Part shown: piece by piece, positions 8,524 through 14,578 of the stretch
Position numbering within the stretch: position 1 is the stretch's first letter
Layout: each line of letters opens with the position of its first letter
NCBI RefSeq assembly: GCF_018982965.1
Contig: NZ_JACBYP010000043.1
Location: forward strand, 1 to 62,220
Reading direction: 5' to 3'
DNA: 62,220 nucleotides
From: Streptomyces mayonensis
GTDB lineage: Bacteria > Actinomycetota > Actinomycetes > Streptomycetales > Streptomycetaceae
Notes under the pieces: generated by a model
Databases searched by the model: none
What the model was told of the DNA's origin: nothing
What the model saw: only the letters and a program-made list of their open reading frames with translations
Program-made: the position numbers and the translations under genes

Positions 8524-9318
8524 TCAGCGGGCCGCGGGCACGGTGGCCGCCGCGGAGTAGAGGTCGTGGCGGGTCAGGCCCAGCGCGCCGAGCGAGGGCA
8601 GGAGTACCTCCGTGATGAAGGCGCCGTTGCCGAAGCCCGTGGTGCGTACGCTCTCGCGGTCCGCCCGGTCGGGCAGCAGCTCGTGGGCGGGCATGCGGAA
8701 GGTCCGCACCACGTGGGCCAGGTCCTTCAGCGTGCCGGTGCGGTCCTCGTCGAGGTGCAGGGTCAGGATCCGCTGGTAGAAACGGCAGTGCGCCATCTCG
8801 TCGCGGCCGATCAGCCGGTACACCTCGGAGAGCACCGGGTCGCCCGCCCGCTGTGCGAGGTCGCGCTGCTTGCGGTAGCTGACGAAGGTCGTCAGTTCCT
8901 GGAGCGCGGAGTACACGACCATCTGCCGGGGCGTCCGGTACGGCGGCTCCCAGTGGCGCGCCATCACGGCGTCCCCGAACTCCCGCATCTGCGTCTCGGT
9001 GCGCCGGCCGCTGCGCAGCAGGTACTCGCGCAGGGCGAGTGCGTGTCTGGCCTCCTCGTAGCCCCAGTTGGCGGAGAACCACGCCTGCCCGTAGTCGCCG
9101 ACCAGCAGCGACAGGTGGGCCTGGAGGTAGTCGGGCAGGAACATCTCGATGCCGCAGAACGTCTCGGCGGCGAGCGCCAGTCCGGGTTCCTCCGGTACTT
9201 CGGCCAGCCGGTCCCAGGGCACGTCGTCGAAGATGCTCCAGCGGCGGGTCCGTTCGGCCCGCTCGAAGAAGGTCATGAACTCGCGGTGGAACGCCTCGCG
9301 CAGCGCGATCGAGGTCAT
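8524..9318 (-). CDS. acyl-ACP desaturase, diiron ferritin-like (second copy)
   Basis: 264-aa member of the same family but divergent from the first copy and about 45 residues shorter. The ligand set is complete: E58 (CGIEMFLPDY), E89/H92 (YEEARH), E141 (LQELTTF) and E174/H177 (DEMAH). ATG at 9318 overlaps the stop of the upstream ACP gene (ATGA), so it is coupled to a specific carrier protein, which suggests that ACP delivers its substrate. It is last in the oleA-FAAL-ACP2-desaturase operon. Two different desaturases in one cluster suggest two double-bond positions or a desaturase plus a related hydroxylase; the chemistry cannot be told from sequence. Confidence 0.88.
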   Translation of the reverse strand: MTSIALREAFHREFMTFFERAERTRRWSIFDDVPWDRLAEVPEEPGLALAAETFCGIEMFLPDYLQAHLSLLVGDYGQAWFSANWGYEEARHALALREYLLRSGRRTETQMREFGDAVMARHWEPPYRTPRQMVVYSALQELTTFVSYRKQRDLAQRAGDPVLSEVYRLIGRDEMAHCRFYQRILTLHLDEDRTGTLKDLAHVVRTFRMPAHELLPDRADRESVRTTGFGNGAFITEVLLPSLGALGLTRHDLYSAAATVPAAR

Positions 9319-9740
9319 CGCACGCCCTGGACCCGGGCGTGGTCCTGCGCCTGCGCCGGGGGCTGGGTCCGGACCCGGGGCTGGACCTGGGTCCGGGGGT
9401 GGGCCTGGGTCTGGGGCTGGGCCTCGGTCTGGGGCTGGGCCTCGGTCTGGGGCTGGGCCTCGGTCTGGGCCTGACCCTGCGCCTGGACCCGGGGCTCGGC
9501 CTGCGGCAGTGCCTCGCCGAGCATGTCGTACAGGTCCCCGACCGTCTCCACGCTGCCCAGGGCGGCGTCCGGGACGCGCAGTCCCAGCTCGGTCTCGGCG
9601 ATCACGATCATTTCGAGGAGCTGTACGGAGTCCACGCCCAGGGCGCGGATGTCGGCGTCGCGGTCCAGGCTCCCGGGGTCGCGCTGCGTCACCTGCCGGT
9701 AGGCCCGGTGCAGGACCTGCGGGATGTCGGACGGTGTCAT
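9315..9740 (-). CDS. acyl carrier protein with Gln/Pro-rich repeat tail (ACP2)
   Basis: 141-aa protein. Residues 1 to about 82 are a normal ACP with the attachment Ser in RALGVDSVQLLE. The remaining 60 residues are low-complexity, with three perfect QTEAQP hexads, and end in a Gln/Pro/Arg-rich tail. ATG at 9740 has AGGAG 6 nt upstream. It follows the FAAL gene by 23 bp and overlaps the desaturase start, so the probable order is FAAL loads ACP2, then the desaturase acts on ACP2. Tails of this kind are not normal for ACPs. The reading frame continues cleanly through the repeats with no frameshift. Confidence 0.85.
   Translation of the reverse strand: MTPSDIPQVLHRAYRQVTQRDPGSLDRDADIRALGVDSVQLLEMIVIAETELGLRVPDAALGSVETVGDLYDMLGEALPQAEPRVQAQGQAQTEAQPQTEAQPQTEAQPQTQAHPRTQVQPRVRTQPPAQAQDHARVQGVR
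9403..9474. repeat. four 18-bp tandem repeats in the ACP2 tail
   Basis: Four direct copies of an 18-bp unit, gcctcggtctggggctgg, where the first and last differ by one or a few bases. They encode QTEAQP units on the minus strand. Confidence 0.85.
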
Positions 9741-9763
9741 GGCTGCTCCTTGGGGGTCGGTGA

Positions 9764-11614
9764 CTACGGACGCTGCTGGTCTGCTGGTACTGGGAGCGGC
9801 ACTGGTGCCGTCCCGCACCGGGGTGCGGCTGCCGGGGCCGGTGCCGTCCCGGACCGAGGTGCGGCTGCCGGTGCCGGTGCCGTCCCGGACGGAGGTGCGG
9901 CTGCCGGTGCGGGCAGGAGGTCTCCGACGAGGTAGCGGCGGCGCATCTCCTGGCGCCGGGGTTTGCCCGACGTCGTCTTCGCGACCGTGCCCGGTCCGAC
10001 GGCCACGACGTCGGCGACGCCCAGCCCCAGACGCTGCGACACGGTCTCGCGTACGGCGCCCGCGATGCCCGCGGCCCGGTACGGCCGGCATTCGGCGACC
10101 ACGACGACTTCCTCGGTGTCGGTGCCCGGCCGGGTGAAGGCGACCGTTCCTCCGGCGCGCACGCCGTCCACCGACTCGGCCGCCCACTCGACGCGCTGCG
10201 GGTCGACGTTGCGTCCCTGGACGACGAGGACGTCCTTCAGCCGGCCAGCCGGGTGCAGGACGCCGTCGGCCAGGTAGCCGCGGTCGCCGGTGCGCAGCCA
10301 GCCGTCGCCGGTGAGCGGGGCGGGCCGGTCCCGCGCCTCGTCCAGGTACCCGGCGCACACGGAGGGGCCGCGCACCCAGATCTCCCCCACCTCCCGTTCG
10401 CCGCGGGGCAGTCCGGCGGCGTCGACCACCCGCACCTCGTGGCCGGGCAGGGGCGGGCCGCAGCCCGGGACCTCCACGGCCTCCTCGTCGTCGCCGCAGG
10501 GGTCGGCCCGGTCGTGGTCGCGCAGGCGGGCCCAGGAGACCCGGTCGGGGCACCACGCCGTGCCCCGGGGCGCGACGGACACGGCGAGCGTCGACTCGGC
10601 CAGCCCGTAGCACGGGCGCAGGGCCGCCGGATCGAGCCCCGCGGCGCGGTGGGCGTCGGCGAAGTGGCGCAGGGTGCGCGGGCTGACCGGCTCGCCGCCG
10701 CAGAGCAGGGTGTGCGCCGCGGACAGGTCCAGACCGGCCAGGCGGTCCTCGCTCGCGCGCCGCGTGGCCAGCGCGTAGGCGAAGTTGGGGGCGCCGGTGA
10801 TCGTTCCCCGTACGTCGGACAGGGTGCGCATCCAGCTTCCCGGGTCGCGGACGAACAGCCGGGTGGCCAGCAGCGTCACCGGTACGCCCACCGCCAGCGG
10901 GGCGAGGACGAAGCCGACCAGGCCCATGTCGTGGTGGAGCGGCAGCCAGCTCACGCCGTGGTCGCGGGCCGGGTCGGCGGCCAGTCCGTCCCGCATGATG
11001 GCGAGGCTGTTGGCCGTCACCGCTCCGGCGGTGGCCACGACGGCTCTCGGCCGTCCGGTGCTGCCGCTGCTGAACTGGAGGTAGGCGATCCGGTCGGGCC
11101 GGTACGCGGCGGGCGCGGGCACGTCCCCGTCCTGACCCACGTCTCCCGTGCCTGTGCCCCCCGTGCCCGTGCCCGTTCCCGCTTCGGGAGAGGCGCTCTC
11201 CAGTGCCTCGTAGGAGAGCCGGCGGGCCGGCGTCGCGGGCAGCAGGGCGAGCGTCGCCTCCTCGGCGACGACGAGGTCCGGCCGGGCCACGGCGAGCGAC
11301 GCGGTGAGTTGCCCGCTCCACGCGTCGCGCCGCCCGAGGACGGGTGGCGGCGGGAGCGGGACCGGTACGAATCCGGCCCAGATCGCGCCGAGGAAGGCGG
11401 GCACGAACCGTCCGGGGTCGCCGGCGAGCAGCGCCACCCGGCTGCCCGGTGCTCCCCCGCGGGCGGCCAGCCGCCGGGCGCTCTCGCGCACCTCGTCGAG
11501 GAGTCCGGCCCGCGAGAGTTCCCGGGCGCGTCCGTCGCCGTCGACGTAGCGGTGGGCCGGGGCGGGATCCCCTTCGTAGGTCTGCAGGACCGAGCAGACC
11601 CAGGCGTCGCTCAC
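9764..11614 (-). CDS. fatty acyl-AMP ligase (FAAL)
   Basis: 616-aa FAAL-type adenylating enzyme, which activates a free fatty acid as acyl-AMP and passes it to an ACP rather than CoA. Motifs: FSSGSTGRPR (181-190), the FAAL-typical LPLHHDMGLVG (225-235), YGLAESTLAV (336-345), a TGD followed by a GRLKDV segment near residue 480, and a C-terminal TTSGKPRRQ lysine motif. GTG at 11614 overlaps the oleA stop (GTGA). The C-terminus runs into about 45 residues of Ala/Pro-rich sequence with three 12-residue repeats. A short Gly/Thr tract sits near residues 145-158. The ACP gene immediately downstream is the likely acceptor. Confidence 0.9.
   Translation of the reverse strand: MSDAWVCSVLQTYEGDPAPAHRYVDGDGRARELSRAGLLDEVRESARRLAARGGAPGSRVALLAGDPGRFVPAFLGAIWAGFVPVPLPPPPVLGRRDAWSGQLTASLAVARPDLVVAEEATLALLPATPARRLSYEALESASPEAGTGTGTGGTGTGDVGQDGDVPAPAAYRPDRIAYLQFSSGSTGRPRAVVATAGAVTANSLAIMRDGLAADPARDHGVSWLPLHHDMGLVGFVLAPLAVGVPVTLLATRLFVRDPGSWMRTLSDVRGTITGAPNFAYALATRRASEDRLAGLDLSAAHTLLCGGEPVSPRTLRHFADAHRAAGLDPAALRPCYGLAESTLAVSVAPRGTAWCPDRVSWARLRDHDRADPCGDDEEAVEVPGCGPPLPGHEVRVVDAAGLPRGEREVGEIWVRGPSVCAGYLDEARDRPAPLTGDGWLRTGDRGYLADGVLHPAGRLKDVLVVQGRNVDPQRVEWAAESVDGVRAGGTVAFTRPGTDTEEVVVVAECRPYRAAGIAGAVRETVSQRLGLGVADVVAVGPGTVAKTTSGKPRRQEMRRRYLVGDLLPAPAAAPPSGTAPAPAAAPRSGTAPAPAAAPRCGTAPVPLPVPADQQRP
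9804..9911. repeat. three 36-bp tandem repeats at the 3' end of the FAAL gene
   Basis: The motif ggtgccgtccc recurs at 9804, 9840 and 9876, exactly 36 bp apart, in a unit repeated with a few substitutions. It encodes three 12-residue Ala/Pro-rich units in the FAAL tail. Confidence 0.85.
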
Positions 11615-12639
11615 CACTGGCACAGGGCGAGGCCGCAGCTGGTGCCGCTGGCCAGGCCGAACAGGGCGACCAGGTCGCCGCGGTGGAGCCGCCCGGAGTT
11701 CTGCGCCTCGACCAGTTGCAGCGGGAGGCTGCCGGTGCCGACGTTGCCGTACCGGGGGAAGACCGGGACGACGCGTTCCGGCTCGGCGCCCACGGCCGCG
11801 CAGAGGGTGCGGGTGAAGGGCATGGACGCCTGGTGGACACAGACGAGGTCGGCGTCCCCGATCTTGAAGCCGAGTTCCGCCATCTCCCGTACGCCGTCCT
11901 GCGCGAAGCTCAGGCAGGAGCGGACGAGGGACTCGGAGTCGATGCGCGGGCACCTCGGCTGCTCCTCGCTGCCGAAGTAGGGGTTGACCATGGTCGCGGC
12001 GTCCCATCCGGCGGAGTCGGCGGCGAACCGCATCGCGATCAGGCCGGGGTCCGCGCCGGCCTGCACGAGCAGGGCCGCGCCCATGTCGCCACCGGTGTAG
12101 GCGGGCATGGCGTGGGCGAGTTCGGAGCGGTCGGCCACCGGCAGCCGCATCAGACGGCTGGGCAGTTCGCCGGTGACGACCAGGACGGTGGTGTGCGTAC
12201 CGGTCCGGATCAGCGCGTCGGCGATCTGCAGGGCGTTGAGGACGCCGTTGCAGGCGTTCTTCACGTCGAAGACGGGTGCCGTCACGGCGAGTTTGTGCGC
12301 GACGACATGGGCGGTCGCGGGTTCCTCCAGGTCCTCGCTCACGCCCGCGAAGATCAGGAGGTCGACGTCCGCGGGTGCGACGCGGGCCTGGGCCAGCGCG
12401 GACTCGCCGGCCGCGGCCGCGAGGTCGGACGGCAGGGTTCCCGGCGGGGCCACGCGGCGCTCTTCGAGGCCGTAGAGGCGTTCCAGCACGCCTTCGACGA
12501 TGACCAGATGGGGGTTGGTGGCGCGCACCATCTCCTCGACTTCCGCGACCGGTTGGCGGTGCGGAGGATGATGAACGGCTGCGCTGGTAATCCGACTGAA
12601 GCTGGGGATGTGTCCTCCCGTGGCGCATGCGGCGGCCAC
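11611..12639 (-). CDS. oleA: OleA-like thiolase-superfamily condensing enzyme (KAS III family)
   Basis: 342 aa from GTG 12639. OleA joins two activated fatty acyl chains head-to-head by a non-decarboxylative Claisen reaction. The thiolase triad is Cys130 (VKNACNGVL), His269 (VHQASMP) and Asn299 (RYGNVGTGS). The EEPATAHVVA stretch (105-114) resembles the OleA region that carries its catalytic glutamate (probably Glu106), favouring OleA over FabH. The start is uncertain. Homology-like sequence begins at SRITSAAVHHPP; the best ribosome site (GGGAGG) precedes an in-frame ATC at 12609, with no ATG nearby. It is first in the operon oleA-FAAL-ACP2-desaturase, joined to FAAL by a GTGA overlap. Confidence 0.86.
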   Translation of the reverse strand: MAAACATGGHIPSFSRITSAAVHHPPHRQPVAEVEEMVRATNPHLVIVEGVLERLYGLEERRVAPPGTLPSDLAAAAGESALAQARVAPADVDLLIFAGVSEDLEEPATAHVVAHKLAVTAPVFDVKNACNGVLNALQIADALIRTGTHTTVLVVTGELPSRLMRLPVADRSELAHAMPAYTGGDMGAALLVQAGADPGLIAMRFAADSAGWDAATMVNPYFGSEEQPRCPRIDSESLVRSCLSFAQDGVREMAELGFKIGDADLVCVHQASMPFTRTLCAAVGAEPERVVPVFPRYGNVGTGSLPLQLVEAQNSGRLHRGDLVALFGLASGTSCGLALCQW

Positions 12640-12684
12640 CGGGCGGCAGGGCGTACGACGGCCGAGCCGAAGACTCTCGGATCG

Positions 12685-12704
12685 ATCGGTGCGAATTGAC
12701 CGAT
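12685..12704. promoter_or_regulatory. inverted repeat upstream of oleA
   Basis: atcggt and accgat flank an 8-nt spacer about 45 bp upstream of the oleA start, overlapping a second smaller repeat gaat...attc at 12693-12706. Its size and place fit a repressor operator for the oleA operon. No regulator gene lies in the cluster. Confidence 0.4.
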
Positions 12705-12781
12705 TCGCGCAGCAGAATGCCATGCGATCGGCACGGGGCGACGCGAGCCACTCCGGGACGCGCCGCGGGTCTTGCGCCGAA

Positions 12782-12890
12782 GCCGTCGTACGGCACCACC
12801 GCCCCTGCCCAAGTCGTCGTACGACACCGCCCTCCACTCCACGTCGCCGTACGACACCGCCTCCCACTCCACGTCGCCGTACGACACCGC
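12782..12890. repeat. four direct repeats of about 30 bp in the oleA upstream region
   Basis: Four copies of a core close to gtcgtcgtacgacaccgc begin at 12782, 12813, 12843 and 12873 (spacing 31, 30, 30), each with a GTAC-centred partial palindrome. The block lies between the glcP stop and the oleA promoter region, in otherwise non-coding DNA. The rest of 12640-12933 holds only the inverted repeat noted separately. Confidence 0.75.
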
Positions 12891-12933
12891 CGCCCCCGCC
12901 CGGATGCGTGCCGGGCGGGGTGGCGCGGGGCGG

Positions 12934-14352
12934 TCAGCCCATCTCCTCCAGGGCCTTGCCCTTCGTCTCCTTCACGAACTTCAGCACGAACGGGATGGAG
13001 AGCGCGGCGAAGACCGTGTAGATCACGTAGGTGCCCGACAGGTTCCAGTCGGCCAGCGACGGGAAGCTCGCGGTGATGGCCCAGTTGGCGATCCACTGCG
13101 CGGAGGCGGCGACGCCCAGCGCGGCGGCGCGCAGGCGGTTGGGGAACATCTCGCCGAGGAAGACCCAGACGACCACACCCCACGAGAGGGCGAAGAAGAG
13201 GACGAACAGGTGGGCGGCGATCAGGGCGACCCAGCCCTGGGTCGCGGGCAGCTTGCCGTCGACGAGGTCGAAGGAGAAGGCCCAGGCCTCCAGCGCGAGA
13301 CCGATCACCATGCCGACCGAGCCGATCAGGGCGAGCGGCTTGCGGCCGATGCGGTCCACGAAGATCATCGCGATCACGGTGCCGACGATGTTGATGATCG
13401 ACGTCGTGAACGAGTAGAAGAAGGAGTCCGTCGGGTCGACGCCGACGGACTGCCACAGCGTCGAGGAGTAGTAGAACGCGACGTTGATGCCGACGAACTG
13501 CTGGAAGACCGAGAGGCCGATGCCGATCCAGACGATCGGCTTGAAGAAGAAGCTGCCGCCCATGAGGTCCTTGAAGGAGGACTTCTCCTCGCTGTGCATG
13601 GCGTGCTCGATCTCGGTGACGCGGGCGTCGAAGTCCACGTCCTTGCCCTCGACCTCCGCGAGGATCTCCTTGGCGCGCTCGTGCTTGCCGACGGAGATCA
13701 GAAAGCGCGGCGACTCGGGGATGGCGAAGGACAGCAGGCCGTAGAGGACGGCCGGGATCACCATGACGCCGAGCATGACCTGCCAGGCCTCCAGGCCCAT
13801 CAGGTCACCGCGCTGGTCGCCGCCCGCGGCGTTCAGCAGACCCCAGTTGACCAGCTGCGACACGGCGATGCCGATGACGATCGCGGCCTGCTGGAAGGAG
13901 CCGAGCCGGCCGCGGTAGGCGGGCGGGGAGACCTCGGCGATGTAGGCAGGGCCGATCACGGAGGCCATGCCGATGGCGAAGCCGCCGATGACGCGCCACA
14001 TGGCGAGGTCCCACAGCGCGAAGGGCAGTGCGGAGCCGACGGCGCTGACGGTGAACAGGACCGCCGCGATCTGCATGCAGCGGATCCGGCCGATGCGGTC
14101 GGCGATACGGCCGGCGGTGGCGGCGCCGACGGCACAGCCGATCAGCGCGATGGCGACGACCTGGGCCAGCACCGCCGAGCCGACGTCGTAGCGGTCCCGG
14201 ATGGCCTCGACGCCGCCGTTGATCACGGAACTGTCGTAGCCGAACAGGAAACCGCCCATCGCGGCCGCCGCCGCGATGAAGATGACGTGCCCGAGATGGT
14301 CGGGGTGAGCCGTCCGGGCTCCTGGACTGGGCGCCTGCGATGTGCTGGCCAC
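12934..14352 (-). CDS. glcP: glucose permease GlcP (MFS sugar porter)
   Basis: 472-aa proton-coupled hexose transporter of the sugar porter family, same length and near-identical reading to S. coelicolor GlcP as I recall it. It has 12 membrane segments. Signatures: GGFLFGYDSSVINGG in helix 1, the loop motif GRIADRIGRIR, PESPR after helix 6, VDRIGRKPL, and the C-terminal PETKG-like VKETKGKALE. GTG at 14352 has GAGGAG 7 nt upstream. In Streptomyces GlcP carries glucose that is then phosphorylated by glucose kinase and is the main glucose uptake route. It follows a promoter with two LacI-type palindromes and lies just downstream of smc in the same direction, but with its own promoter. Confidence 0.93.
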   Translation of the reverse strand: MASTSQAPSPGARTAHPDHLGHVIFIAAAAAMGGFLFGYDSSVINGGVEAIRDRYDVGSAVLAQVVAIALIGCAVGAATAGRIADRIGRIRCMQIAAVLFTVSAVGSALPFALWDLAMWRVIGGFAIGMASVIGPAYIAEVSPPAYRGRLGSFQQAAIVIGIAVSQLVNWGLLNAAGGDQRGDLMGLEAWQVMLGVMVIPAVLYGLLSFAIPESPRFLISVGKHERAKEILAEVEGKDVDFDARVTEIEHAMHSEEKSSFKDLMGGSFFFKPIVWIGIGLSVFQQFVGINVAFYYSSTLWQSVGVDPTDSFFYSFTTSIINIVGTVIAMIFVDRIGRKPLALIGSVGMVIGLALEAWAFSFDLVDGKLPATQGWVALIAAHLFVLFFALSWGVVVWVFLGEMFPNRLRAAALGVAASAQWIANWAITASFPSLADWNLSGTYVIYTVFAALSIPFVLKFVKETKGKALEEMG

Positions 14353-14370
14353 GTGTAACTCCTCGGGCTA

Positions 14371-14386
14371 CCGGCAACGCTGCCGG
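14371..14386. promoter_or_regulatory. downstream operator-like palindrome of glcP
   Basis: ccggca-acgc-tgccgg, a perfect 6-bp inverted repeat around GCAACGCTGC, centred 26 bp before the glcP start. It shares its core with the palindrome at 14433 and its centre is 59 bp away. Confidence 0.55.
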
Positions 14387-14432
14387 GGTGGTTCGCCCTT
14401 CAAGGTGCCGCCGAAGGAACCTGAAGGTAAAA

Positions 14433-14442
14433 GCAACGTTGC
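14433..14442. promoter_or_regulatory. LacI-type operator gcaacgttgc at the glcP transcription start
   Basis: A perfect 10-bp palindrome with a central CG, the form bound by LacI/GalR-family sugar regulators in Streptomyces. It sits immediately downstream of the predicted -10 box, where a bound protein would block initiation. Confidence 0.6.
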
Positions 14443-14444
14443 AG

Positions 14445-14472
14445 AGACTATGCCTTCAAGTTTCGAAGTCAA
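14445..14472 (-). promoter_or_regulatory. predicted glcP promoter (-35 TTGACT, -10 TAGTCT)
   Basis: On the minus strand TTGACT (14472-14467) and TAGTCT (14450-14445) are separated by 16 bp, close to the HrdB consensus. The inverted repeat cttcaagtttcgaag (14454-14468) overlaps the spacer and -35 box, and a similar palindrome lies 63 bp upstream. Confidence 0.55.
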
Positions 14473-14516
14473 TAGGGCGAGTGGTGTGACTTTAGAGATG
14501 CCGGGAGCGATCAACC

Positions 14517-14531
14517 CTTCAAGACTTGAAG
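14517..14531. promoter_or_regulatory. palindrome cttcaagacttgaag upstream of glcP
   Basis: A perfect 6-bp inverted repeat with a 3-nt spacer, resembling the site at 14454-14468 (cttcaagtttcgaag). The 63-bp spacing is six helical turns, so both could be bound on the same face. Further cttcaag-like half sites occur near 14398. Confidence 0.5.
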
Positions 14532-14578
14532 AGTTTGAGTCAGGTCGGGTTGAGTCGGGTCGGATTGAGTCAGCCGGG

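Noticed and set aside
12354..12887. Open frame on the minus strand through the 30-bp repeats with VSYGDVEW repeats
   Set aside because: It overlaps oleA in another frame, has no ribosome site, and the peptide repeats simply mirror the DNA repeats.
12782..12890. Possible CRISPR array because of the 30-bp spacing of repeats
   Set aside because: The spacing is repeat plus near-identical spacer; there are no unique spacers and no cas genes.
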